Assembly (NCBI RefSeq): GCF_035762065.1
Contig: NZ_DASTPW010000002.1
Span: forward strand, 124,001-188,000
Length of the DNA stretch: 64,000 nt
Direction: 5' to 3'
Origin: Methylibium sp035762065
Lineage (GTDB): Bacteria > Pseudomonadota > Gammaproteobacteria > Burkholderiales > Burkholderiaceae_C
The number at the start of each line of letters is the position of its first letter. The stretch's first letter is position 1. Below, in pieces: positions 31,941 to 39,967 of the stretch. A program made the position numbers and the translations under genes. The notes under the pieces are model-generated. The model made no database searches. It saw only the letters and a program-made list of their open reading frames with translations, and was not told the origin of the DNA.

Positions 31941-33761
31941 TCAGTCGATCGCCTGCGCGCGGACCATCGCGGCATAGATGCCGCCGCGGGTCATCAGCTC
32001 TTCGTGGCGGCCGCTTTCGACGATGCGGCCTTCGGCCATCACGTGGATCGCGTCGGCATGCCGCACGGTGCTCAGCCGGTGCGCGATCAACAGCAGCGTG
32101 CGCTCGCCGCGCCAGCGCTCGATCGCCTGCTGCACCAGCCGTTCCGACTCGCTGTCGAGCGCCGAGGTCGCCTCGTCGAAGACCCAGACGCTCGCATCCT
32201 TGTAAAGGGCCCGCGCGATCGCCAGGCGCTGGCGCTGGCCGCCGGAAAGCCGCCCGCCGTTGACGCCGATGGGCGTGGCCAGACCCTCCGGCAGCGTCTG
32301 CACGAAGTCCCAGATGTCGGCGGCACGCAGGCAGGCTTCGAGCTTCGCGTCGTCGCGCGGCTGCGCGTAGGCGACGTTGTCGGCCACCGGCGCGTCGAAC
32401 AGCACGATGTCCTGCGACACCACCGCGAACTGCCGGCGCAGCGCGGCCTTGCGCAGGCTCGCGAGATCGATGCCGTCGAGCCGCACGCAGCCCGAGCGCG
32501 GCGCGACGAAGCCGAGCAGCGTTCCGACCAGCGTGCTCTTGCCCGAGCCCGAGGGCCCGACCAGCGCGACGGTGTGGCCGGCCGGGATGTGCAGATCGAC
32601 CTCGTGCAACGCCGGCCGTTCCGCGCCGGCATAGGCGACGCTCGCCTGCTCGAAGTGCAGCTCGCCGCGGGCGCGGGCCAGCTCGCGCGTGCCGGTGTCG
32701 GGCTCGCTCGGCGTGTCGATCAGCGCGAAGCAGGCGCGTGCCTGGATCAGGCCGCCGACGATCGGCTGCGTCACGTCGGTCAGCCTGCGCAGCGGCGCGA
32801 TCGTCATCAGCAGCGCGGTGAGGAAGGCGACGAACTGGCCGACGGTCGCGCCGCCGTTGCGCGCATCGACCAGCGCGAGCGTGACGATCAGTGCGACGCC
32901 GGCGCTCGACACCAGCTGCGTCAGCGGCGTCATCAACGCGCCGGCGGTCACCGACTTCAGCGTCTGGCGGCGCAACTGCTCGGCCTCGGCGCCGAAGCGC
33001 CGCCGCTCGAAGGCGTGGGCGTCGAAGCTGCGCACGACGCGCCAGGCGCGCGCGATGTCGTCGACGATGCCGGTCAGGCGCACCTGCGATTCGTAGGAGC
33101 GGCTGCCGGCGGCGATCACCCGCCGCTGCACCCGGCGCACGACGAAGCCCAGCACTGGCGCGGTCACCAGCGACACCAGGCTCAGCTGCCAGTTCAGATA
33201 GAAGAGGTAGCCGAGCAGCGCGATCAGCGTGACGCCGTCGCGCAGCACCGAGGTCGAGGCGCCCACGAGCGCGGCGGTCGCGTTCTGCGGATCGTTGATC
33301 ACGCGCGCGGCGGCGACGCCGGGGCTCAGGCTCGCGTAGAGGCTGGCGTCGGCGCGCATCACCGACTCGATCAGGTCGCCCCGCAGCGCGAGCACCGCGC
33401 GCGAGGTCGCGCGCGCGAAACCGACGTTGCCGGCGAAGGCGAACAGGCCGCGCAGCCCGAACAGCCCGATCACCGCGACCGGCACCAGCCCGATCGGCCA
33501 GGCGGGGCTCGGCTGGAAACCGCGGTCGATCAGCTGCGCGAGCAGCGCCGGCAGCAGCGGCTCGAGCGCGGCCGAGACGAAGAAGGCCAGCATCGACAGC
33601 GCGACGAGGCCGCGCTGCGGCCGCAGGTAGCGCAGCAGGCGCCGGCCGGCGGCGCGCAGCGGCGTCTCGCCGTCCATCGCGGCCGCCGCGCCGCCATGGC
33701 CGCGATGCACGACGCCGGCGGGCGGGCCGCTAGCGCGCGGCAAGCTGCTTGCGGCGTCCAT
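31941..33761 (-). CDS. MsbA-like ABC exporter (fused membrane and ATPase domains)
   Basis: About 606 residues. Six predicted membrane helices (residues about 45-330) precede an ATPase with Walker A GPSGSGKST, Q-loop VVSQDIVLFD, signature LSGGQRQRLAIARAL, Walker B VWVFDEATSALD and the switch His in LLIAHRLS. This half-transporter type works as a homodimer exporting lipids or lipid-linked sugars; neighbouring glycosyltransferases suggest a glycolipid or polysaccharide precursor. The ATG at 33761 overlaps the neighbour's end by 32 bases; an ATG at 33677 is an alternative. Confidence 0.88.
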   Translation of the reverse strand: MDAASSLPRASGPPAGVVHRGHGGAAAAMDGETPLRAAGRRLLRYLRPQRGLVALSMLAFFVSAALEPLLPALLAQLIDRGFQPSPAWPIGLVPVAVIGLFGLRGLFAFAGNVGFARATSRAVLALRGDLIESVMRADASLYASLSPGVAAARVINDPQNATAALVGASTSVLRDGVTLIALLGYLFYLNWQLSLVSLVTAPVLGFVVRRVQRRVIAAGSRSYESQVRLTGIVDDIARAWRVVRSFDAHAFERRRFGAEAEQLRRQTLKSVTAGALMTPLTQLVSSAGVALIVTLALVDARNGGATVGQFVAFLTALLMTIAPLRRLTDVTQPIVGGLIQARACFALIDTPSEPDTGTRELARARGELHFEQASVAYAGAERPALHEVDLHIPAGHTVALVGPSGSGKSTLVGTLLGFVAPRSGCVRLDGIDLASLRKAALRRQFAVVSQDIVLFDAPVADNVAYAQPRDDAKLEACLRAADIWDFVQTLPEGLATPIGVNGGRLSGGQRQRLAIARALYKDASVWVFDEATSALDSESERLVQQAIERWRGERTLLLIAHRLSTVRHADAIHVMAEGRIVESGRHEELMTRGGIYAAMVRAQAID

Positions 33762-34527
33762 TGAGTCGCTTGAGCCAGTAGAGCAGCCGCCGGTGCACCG
33801 GCAGCGGCAGCGCGGCAACGCGCCGCGTGATCGAGTATTTCGCGACCGCGCGCACCTCGGCCAGGCCGTAGCGCGCGATCAGCCGCGCGGCGTCGGCGCG
33901 CGGGTCGAGCTCGCGGTTGCGCCGGTAGAGCTCGCCGCCGGGCGGGCGGGTGTGGCGCACCGGGGTCGCGTCGATCACCGCGATGCCGCTCAGGCCCGCC
34001 TGCGCGCACAGGCGCGGCCAGATCCAGTCGAGCCCCCAGCCGCTCGGGCTTTCCTTGAAGCTCGCGCGGCAGGCGCGCAGCGCCGCGCGGCTGAACAGTG
34101 GGGCCATCACCTCGATGAAGCCGGTGTGGCGCAGCAGCGCGCGCGGGTCTTGCCGCAAGGTGTGCCAGGTGCAGGGCGAATCGCGCGTCAATGCCGGTTG
34201 CGCGAGGCACAGCTCGTGGGCGCGGAAGAAGGCGAACAGCCGGTCGATCGTGCCGGTGTTCGCGCTCAGGTCGTCGTCGGGAAACCAGACGGCGTCGTAG
34301 CCGTCGATCCAGTCGTCGTGCTCGTCGAGCAGCGCGGCGATGCCGGGCCATTTGGCGCCGGGGCGGTGCTCGTAGAAGTCCGCATCGGCCTGGTGGCGGC
34401 CGGGCGTGTCGCCGTAGTAGCTGATGAACAGATCGAAGTCGCGCCGCGCGTCGGCGATCCACTCGCGATGCAGCGATCCGTCGCCGGCCCGCAGCACCAC
34501 GAGCTGGCGCGTCGGCCGCTCGATCAT
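33730..34527 (-). CDS. DUF707-like predicted glycosyltransferase
   Basis: A 265-residue protein with LVVLRAGDGSLH at the start, DFDLFISYYGD, and a metal-binding-like acidic motif YDAVWFPDDDLSANTGTID near residue 90. A tryptophan-rich segment WGLDWIWPRL follows near residue 165 and HTRPPGGELY near residue 195. This pattern fits DUF707-type enzymes that use a GT-A fold (inference). It overlaps the stop of the GT25 gene (ATGA) and the start of the ABC exporter. Confidence 0.72.
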   Translation of the reverse strand: MIERPTRQLVVLRAGDGSLHREWIADARRDFDLFISYYGDTPGRHQADADFYEHRPGAKWPGIAALLDEHDDWIDGYDAVWFPDDDLSANTGTIDRLFAFFRAHELCLAQPALTRDSPCTWHTLRQDPRALLRHTGFIEVMAPLFSRAALRACRASFKESPSGWGLDWIWPRLCAQAGLSGIAVIDATPVRHTRPPGGELYRRNRELDPRADAARLIARYGLAEVRAVAKYSITRRVAALPLPVHRRLLYWLKRLNGRRKQLAAR

Positions 34528-35324
34528 GACTGACGCGTCGCCGCGCGGGTGCCGGTGCCTGCTGCCGCGGCGGCCGGCTCGGCACGCCAGCTCGGAGGCC
34601 GGCGTGCCTGGCAGGCGCGCGCGTTCGCGATCGAGTAGTCGAGCTGCAGCGCCAGCTTGTGCAGCCGCGCGCCGAGCCCCGGGCGGGCCACCGCGCGGCC
34701 GTGGATCGTGGAGTCCCGGCTCGACGCGGCCTCGCGCACCGGATAGGGCTGCACGCCGAACAGGTTCAGCTCGCACTCCCACCAGTGGCGCAGGTCGACG
34801 TCGACCGGCCGGCCGACGCGCGCGCGGCGCTTCAGCAGCTTTTCGGCGCCGGCGCGCGAGATCACGTAGCCGCTGGTGCGGCAGGGCACGCGGCGGTACT
34901 GGATCAGCGTGTGCTCCCAGGCGAGCGGCCGCTGGGTGTCGATTTTCTCGACCGCGCGACCGGCCAGCTTGACCATGTCCCAGCCGCGCGGCATCTGCGC
35001 GATCGCGCTCAGCACGCGCGGCAGTTCGGGTGCGAGCTCGACGTCGTCCTCGAACACGCCGGCGCTCGGCGCACCCGAGGCGAGCAGCCGTCGCCACAGC
35101 GCGCGGTGGCTGGCGTAGCAGCCGATCTCGCCGTCGCACAGCGCACGGTGGTATTGCCGGCGGTTCAGCGCCGCGTCGAACAGCGCGTCGCGCTCCGCCG
35201 CGGGCAGCTGCGAGCCGTCGCTCGCCTCATGGCGTTCGCACGCGAGGCCCATCGCTTCGAACTGCCGCGCGACGGCCTGCCAGCGCGCCTCGTGCGCCGC
35301 GAGATTGATGACGAAGAGTTCCAT
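34524..35324 (-). CDS. Glycosyltransferase family 25 (LPS-type)
   Basis: A 266-residue protein with the family start FVINLAAHEARWQAVARQFEAMGL, then GEIGCYASHRALWRRLL, the metal-binding VFEDDVELAPEL near residue 95, and CRTSGYVISRAGAEKLL. GT25 enzymes add galactose or glucose to LPS or other glycans. The C-terminal 30 residues are Ala/Thr-rich. It starts 92 bases after orf53 at the end of the photosynthesis superoperon, on the same strand, so read-through is possible. Confidence 0.85.
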   Translation of the reverse strand: MELFVINLAAHEARWQAVARQFEAMGLACERHEASDGSQLPAAERDALFDAALNRRQYHRALCDGEIGCYASHRALWRRLLASGAPSAGVFEDDVELAPELPRVLSAIAQMPRGWDMVKLAGRAVEKIDTQRPLAWEHTLIQYRRVPCRTSGYVISRAGAEKLLKRRARVGRPVDVDLRHWWECELNLFGVQPYPVREAASSRDSTIHGRAVARPGLGARLHKLALQLDYSIANARACQARRPPSWRAEPAAAAAGTGTRAATRQS

Positions 35325-35416
35325 GGCCCGATCCGTTGACGAGCCGGCTGGGGCAACGCCCGTGCCGCGTCGTGCCGAGCGTTCGTCCAGGCGCGGCGGC
35401 AGGCGGTGCGCGACGC

Positions 35417-35578
35417 TCAACGGCGCATCGGCCGATCGCCGTGCGCTCGTGCATCGGCCGAGTGGTGGTGCTCGCGCTGCGACTTGCGCACCTTCAGGTA
35501 CTGCCAGATGCCGATGGCGATCGCGACGATCAGGGTCATCGCGAAGAGGTAGGGAATGATGGCGTTGCTGGACTCCAT
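35417..35578 (-). CDS. 53-residue membrane protein at the end of the puh operon
   Basis: One transmembrane helix (residues about 7-27, IPYLFAMTLIVAIAIGIWQYL), then a charged tail with three adjacent histidines. GGAG lies nine bases before the ATG. The layout resembles small single-helix assembly subunits such as CcoQ or light-harvesting-associated peptides, but no family is recognised. It follows puhE by 83 bases on the same strand. Confidence 0.6.
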   Translation of the reverse strand: MESSNAIIPYLFAMTLIVAIAIGIWQYLKVRKSQREHHHSADARAHGDRPMRR

Positions 35579-35661
35579 GGCGCGGCTCCGGTGGCGATGG
35601 AGAAGTTCGGCAACCGCTGTGCCCAGCGTCGGCGCGGGCGCCGCGCGCGTGCCGCCGAGGA

Positions 35662-36486
35662 TCAGCGGCTCGGCAACTCGACGTTCGCGGCCGGCTCGGC
35701 CGTGACGGTCACGGGCTCGCGAGAGCGCAGGCCCCATTGCCAGAGCTTGTCGAACGGCAGCGGCAGCACCAGGAACCAATGCTCGAGGATCGCGAGCGAC
35801 AGCAGCCCGGCGTTCAGTGCCGCCGCGGTCGCCTCGAACGGCGTGGCCGCCGGCGACAGCGCGGCCTGCCACAGCGGCACCGCGAACAGCGTCGCCGCCG
35901 TCACCGACAGCGGGAACAGCGGGTTCATCCAGTGCTGGCGGAAGTAGCTGCCCAGGTACTTCAGGTGCGCGGGCAGGAAGCTTTCGTTCAGGTTGCGCAC
36001 GCCGAGGAAGATGTTGAGCTTGGCGCTCTGGCGCATCGTCCACAGGATCACGAAGGTCCACCAGCCGGTCTGGTTGGCGCCGCCCGCGGTGGCGGCGAAG
36101 ACCGCGATGCCGAGCAGCAGCAGCCCCAGCTCGTGGTGCTGCACCGTCTGGAAGGCATGCCAGGCGCGGCGCCCGCCGCGAACGCCGCGCTCGCACGCGC
36201 TGCGCCGCGGGCCCGTGACGAAGCCGAGCAGGAAGGCCACCTCCTGCCAGGCCCACACCAGCAGCGCGCAGGTGAAGCCGCAGTAGGCCGAGGCGACCGA
36301 CGTGTGATCGCGGCTCGCGTACAGGCCGGTCAGCGCGAACAGCAGCATCACGCTCGCGCCGAGCATCGTCCAGCTGAAGGTGGTGCGCCGCAGGCCGACC
36401 AGATGCAGGATCACGCCGGTGCTGAACCACCAGGCGAAGACGGTGAAGCCGAGCGCGGCCAGCAGCGTCTGCGCGATGTCGGACAT
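35662..36486 (-). CDS. puhE: Photosynthetic complex assembly protein PuhE
   Basis: A 274-residue integral membrane protein with about seven hydrophobic helices and the conserved GVRNLNESFLPAHLKYLGSYF segment (DUF3623). PuhE modulates reaction-centre/LH1 assembly or bacteriochlorophyll supply in Rhodobacter. It lies 21 bases after acsF, the same order as in other purple bacteria. Confidence 0.92.
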   Translation of the reverse strand: MSDIAQTLLAALGFTVFAWWFSTGVILHLVGLRRTTFSWTMLGASVMLLFALTGLYASRDHTSVASAYCGFTCALLVWAWQEVAFLLGFVTGPRRSACERGVRGGRRAWHAFQTVQHHELGLLLLGIAVFAATAGGANQTGWWTFVILWTMRQSAKLNIFLGVRNLNESFLPAHLKYLGSYFRQHWMNPLFPLSVTAATLFAVPLWQAALSPAATPFEATAAALNAGLLSLAILEHWFLVLPLPFDKLWQWGLRSREPVTVTAEPAANVELPSR

Positions 36487-36507
36487 GTCAGGCCCGGGCG
36501 GCCGGCT

Positions 36508-37587
36508 TCACCACGCCGGTGCGAGCCGCATCTGCTCGGGCAGCGCGTGCCGCTGAACCGGCAGCAGGTAGAGCCGGACGAAGGTCGCGCCGGCCGCAAG
36601 CCCCAGCGCGAGCCGCTTCGAGGCGCCGACCAAGCCGCCGCGCTCGCGTGCCGCGGCGCTGGCCTCGGCGATGCGGCGCAGGCGTTCGAAACCCGTGCGC
36701 AGGCGCGGATCGTCGAGGTTCAGCGTCACCGGGAAGACCTGCTTGGCGATCTCGGTCGTGATGCGGAAGACCTGGAAGTCGTAGTCGCCCGGCGTGACGC
36801 CCAGCGCGGCGTGGAATTCGGGCCGCGCGTGGTCGCGCACGTACATCGTCGCGAAGACCGCGAGCAGGAAGAAGCGGATCCACAGCAGGTTGCGCCCGCG
36901 CAGCAGTTCGGGGTGCGCGCGCATCAGCAGCGCGAAGGCTTCGCCGTGCCGGAATTCGTCGTTGCACCAGCGCTCGAACCACTTGAAGATCGGATGGAAG
37001 CGCAGCTCGGGATGCCGGTCGGTCTGGCGGTAGATGGTGATGTAGCGCGCGTAGCCGATCTTCTCGGACAGGTAGGTCGCATAGAAGATGAACTTCGGCT
37101 TGAAGAAGGTGTACTTCTTCGCCCGCGCGAGGAAGCCGAGGTCGACGCCGATGCCGAAGTCCTTCAGCCACTGGTTGATGAAGCCGGCGTGGCGGCTCTC
37201 GTCGCGCGCCATGTAGCCGAACAGCGCGCGCATGTCGGGGTTGGTCACGCGCTTCTTGATCTCGGCATAGAGCACGCAGCCGGAGAACTCGCTGGTGACC
37301 GAGCTGATGAGGAAGTCGACGAACTCCTGGTACAGGCCCTCGGGCAACTTCGAGTAGTCCTGCTCCAGCATGTCGGGCGGGCGCTGGAAGTGCTCGCGGT
37401 TGGTGTCGGCCTCGAACTCGGCCATCAGCGCGTCCCACTGCGGACGGATCGCCTCGATGTTCAGGCGGTCCATCGCGTCGAAGTCGGTCGTGTAGAAGCG
37501 CGGGTTGAGGACGGTGTCCTCCTGCGCGCGCTGCGTCGCTTCGTTCGGCGCGCGCTCCGGCGTCGCGGCAAGGGTGGCGGTGGTCAT
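36508..37587 (-). CDS. acsF: Aerobic Mg-protoporphyrin IX monomethyl ester oxidative cyclase
   Basis: A 359-residue di-iron oxygenase forming ring E of bacteriochlorophyll using O2. Iron-binding motifs are visible: EFSGCVLYAEIKKR, then DESRHAGF and CNDEFRHGEAF, with the YITIYRQTDRHPE segment typical of the family. Its presence shows the organism can make bacteriochlorophyll under oxygen; the anaerobic bchE is not in the window. GAGGAG precedes the ATG by six bases; the start overlaps the stop of orf124. Confidence 0.96.
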   Translation of the reverse strand: MTTATLAATPERAPNEATQRAQEDTVLNPRFYTTDFDAMDRLNIEAIRPQWDALMAEFEADTNREHFQRPPDMLEQDYSKLPEGLYQEFVDFLISSVTSEFSGCVLYAEIKKRVTNPDMRALFGYMARDESRHAGFINQWLKDFGIGVDLGFLARAKKYTFFKPKFIFYATYLSEKIGYARYITIYRQTDRHPELRFHPIFKWFERWCNDEFRHGEAFALLMRAHPELLRGRNLLWIRFFLLAVFATMYVRDHARPEFHAALGVTPGDYDFQVFRITTEIAKQVFPVTLNLDDPRLRTGFERLRRIAEASAAARERGGLVGASKRLALGLAAGATFVRLYLLPVQRHALPEQMRLAPAW

Positions 37588-37958
37588 GACGGGCTCCTCG
37601 AAGACGAAGACGGGCGTGGGCTGCGCGCCGGGAAGCGCTGGGAGGTGAAGCTCACCTCGTAGAGCAGGCCGAGCTCGAAGCGCGCGGCGATGCGCGTCCA
37701 CAGCCGGCCGAGCCAGCTCGCGCGCGAGACGGTCGCGCTTGCCGCGACCACGCGCCGGCTGCCCCAGGCGATCTGCGTCGGCGCGCCGTGCACCAGCACC
37801 TCGTCGCCCGGGCCGACCTCACAGCCTTCGAGCACCACGTGGGCATGGCAGTCGTCGGCGGTGTGGGCCAGCTCGATCGAGCACGGCACCTGCTCGCGCC
37901 GGCCGCGCGAAGGCAGGCGCGGCGGCGCGGCGATCGAAGCGGCGCCGGGGCGGTTCAT
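37584..37958 (-). CDS. Unrecognised 124-residue protein between puhC and acsF
   Basis: The frame is bounded by ATGA overlaps on both sides (puhC stop and acsF start), so it is surely translated with them. The N-terminus is basic and proline-rich, the middle has a short beta-rich stretch (CHAHVVLEGCEVGPGDEVLVHGAPTQIAWG), and the end is serine/proline-rich with no membrane helix. It does not match a family I know. The position suggests a role in cyclase or reaction-centre assembly (inference). Confidence 0.72.
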   Translation of the reverse strand: MNRPGAASIAAPPRLPSRGRREQVPCSIELAHTADDCHAHVVLEGCEVGPGDEVLVHGAPTQIAWGSRRVVAASATVSRASWLGRLWTRIAARFELGLLYEVSFTSQRFPARSPRPSSSSRSPS

Positions 37959-38410
37959 CGACGCGCTCCGTCGCGGGCTTCGAGCAGCAGCGCGAACTGG
38001 GCCGCGTTGACCGGCCCGAACGATTCCAGATCGACCAGCCGGCCGGTCGCCGGATCCTTCAGCGTCAGCCGGCCGTCGGCGCGCGCGATCAGCTCGAAGG
38101 CCGGCTGCGGCCCGAAGCCGGCGCGCTGGCGCTCGCGTGCGAGCCCGCGCAGCACGCCGCGCACGAAGCCGTGCTCGCCGACGTAGCGGTGGATCAGGCG
38201 CTCGCTGCGCGCATCGGTCACCGCGATGCTGCCGTCGGCGGCGTCGGCGAAGCGCAGCTCGCGCGTCGCGACCGCCGGTGCGTCGGGGCTGCGGATGTCG
38301 GTGCCCGACCAGCGCACCGCCGCGGTTGCCGCGAGGCTCACCAGCAGCATCGCCGCGATCAGGTCGCCCAGCCCGAAGGGCCGGCCGAAGCGGGGCAGGC
38401 GCAGCAGCAT
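37955..38410 (-). CDS. puhC: Photosynthetic complex assembly protein PuhC
   Basis: A 151-residue protein with one N-terminal transmembrane helix (residues about 15-33) and a periplasmic beta-rich domain. It includes RELRFADAADGSIAVTDA, GEHGFVRGVLRGLARER and a C-terminal FGPVNAAQFALLL, which match PuhC. PuhC supports reaction-centre/LH1 core assembly. It overlaps orf124 and follows puhB by 28 bases. Confidence 0.9.
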   Translation of the reverse strand: MLLRLPRFGRPFGLGDLIAAMLLVSLAATAAVRWSGTDIRSPDAPAVATRELRFADAADGSIAVTDARSERLIHRYVGEHGFVRGVLRGLARERQRAGFGPQPAFELIARADGRLTLKDPATGRLVDLESFGPVNAAQFALLLEARDGARR

Positions 38411-38438
38411 CGTTGGTCCTCGGTGCGTCGGTGGTGCG

Positions 38439-39131
38439 TCAGTGCGCCGCGAGGCCGCGTACCGGGCGCAGCGCAGCAGCGGCGCTCGGTGCGGCCGGAG
38501 CCTGCGCCTGCAGGTCGACGGCGCGCCCGTGCACCCGGCCCCAGGCCTCGCCGACCAGCGCGGCGACGCGCTGCGCGTCGGGCACCGAGATCAGCATCGG
38601 CTCGGGCCTCGCCAGCCGCCACGCGCGGACATGCGGCCACAGGTGCAGATAAGCGATCTTGTCGGGCGCGGCGAGCACGAGCGGCAGGTGGCCGCTGCCG
38701 TCGGCATGCAGCTTGAGCGCGGCCGACTCGATGCGCGCGAGCGGCAGGTTGAAGCTCACGCTCAGCACGATGCCCACCCGCAGCACGATGCGCCGGTCGG
38801 TCAGCGTGTAGGCGGTGGTGCGCGCGGTGAGCCAGGCGATGCCCGCGACCAGGGCGAGCCCGAGCGCCGCCAGCCCCGCGAAGCGCGCGATGCTCGCGAT
38901 CGACTCGGCCGCCGAGGCGCCGCCTTGCCAGTCGACGACGCCGCGCAGCAGCAGCATCGCCGCGAAGTAGGCGGCGAGCTTGCGCAGGTGGAACACGTGG
39001 CGCGCGACGCTTGCGAAATCCGGTGCGCCCTGCCACAGCAGCGTCTCGCCCGGCGGCAGCTTCTGCGGCAGGCCCGGGTCCGGCTCGAAGTCGTGCTCCG
39101 GGCCGTTGGTGTGGCGGTGACCTTCGCTCAT
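38439..39131 (-). CDS. puhB: Photosynthetic complex assembly protein PuhB
   Basis: A 230-residue membrane protein with PH-like domain features: an N-terminal LPPGETLLWQGAPD, three hydrophobic helices, then TTAYTLTDRRIVLRVGIVLSVSFNLPLARIESAAL. PuhB is a dimeric factor for reaction-centre assembly. It lies 19 bases after puhA. Confidence 0.92.
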   Translation of the reverse strand: MSEGHRHTNGPEHDFEPDPGLPQKLPPGETLLWQGAPDFASVARHVFHLRKLAAYFAAMLLLRGVVDWQGGASAAESIASIARFAGLAALGLALVAGIAWLTARTTAYTLTDRRIVLRVGIVLSVSFNLPLARIESAALKLHADGSGHLPLVLAAPDKIAYLHLWPHVRAWRLARPEPMLISVPDAQRVAALVGEAWGRVHGRAVDLQAQAPAAPSAAAALRPVRGLAAH

Positions 39132-39150
39132 CGGGTGCTCCTGCCGGACG

Positions 39151-39924
39151 TCAGAGGAGTGACTCGGCGCGGCCCGGCTCGGCGTAGAGCGTGCCGGCGC
39201 CGTAGTAGGCGGTGATGCGGTCCTCGTCGAGCGAGGTCACTTCGTCGGGGTGCCGCAGGCGCGGTACGTCAGCGAACTGATGGCCCATCAGCGCGCGCAC
39301 CGTCACCGCGTCGCGGCCGATCTTCGCGAAGCCCATCGGCAGCAGCACCTGCGGCCCCTTCGCGCCGTTGGCGATGTCGAGCTCGAGGTAGCGCACGATG
39401 AACTCGGCGCGATCGAGCCAGATTTCGCGCACGATGCCGCCCACTTCGCCGTCGGCGCCGAGCACCGGCAGGCCGCGCGGGTCGATGTCCTTCGGACTGA
39501 CCGTCATGCCGGGCGCGCGGCGCAGCGGCACGATCACCGTCGAGCCGTCGGACAGGCGCTCGGGGAAGTCGAGCCGGCGGGTCCAGGCGCCCGGGCCCAC
39601 GCCCGCGTGCATCGGGTTGCCGATCGGGTCGAGCGGCGCGCCAGGGAAGGCGGCGACCGGCTCAGCCGCCAGTGCCTGCGGGAGCATGTCGCGGTCGTGC
39701 GGCGCTTCGCGCGTGCTGCCGTCGGCCATCAAGTAGGTCTTGGTCGGCGGCATGTCGAGCAGGCCGTCGACGTACGCGCGGCCAGGGCGGTCGCTGTGCA
39801 TCGGGTAGCCCTCGCGCTTGCTCTCGCGCTGCAGCCAGTAGATCAGCCCGAAGAAGAAGATCCAGAACGCATACAGCACGAGCTGCGCGACGTCGATGTA
39901 GGAAGTGATCGCTCCAGTGCCCAT
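39151..39924 (-). CDS. puhA: Photosynthetic reaction centre H subunit
   Basis: A 257-residue subunit with one N-terminal transmembrane helix (about residues 11-31, LVLYAFWIFFFGLIYWLQRE). The cytoplasmic PRC-barrel domain contains GLPVLGADGEVGGIVREIWLDRAE, which contacts the quinone site region. The SD GAGAGGAGA lies six bases before the ATG. The gene follows lhaA by 43 bases, so it shares the bch superoperon as in other purple bacteria. Confidence 0.96.
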   Translation of the reverse strand: MGTGAITSYIDVAQLVLYAFWIFFFGLIYWLQRESKREGYPMHSDRPGRAYVDGLLDMPPTKTYLMADGSTREAPHDRDMLPQALAAEPVAAFPGAPLDPIGNPMHAGVGPGAWTRRLDFPERLSDGSTVIVPLRRAPGMTVSPKDIDPRGLPVLGADGEVGGIVREIWLDRAEFIVRYLELDIANGAKGPQVLLPMGFAKIGRDAVTVRALMGHQFADVPRLRHPDEVTSLDEDRITAYYGAGTLYAEPGRAESLL

Positions 39925-39967
39925 GGGGGTTCTCCTCTCGTTGCGTGACCGGTGTGTGCGTGGGGGA

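Noticed and set aside
29545..35620. Shared string GAGAAGTTCGGCAA near 29550 and 35605
   Set aside because: Fourteen bases in a GC-rich 64-kb window can recur by chance, the flanks are unrelated, and no mobile element is nearby.
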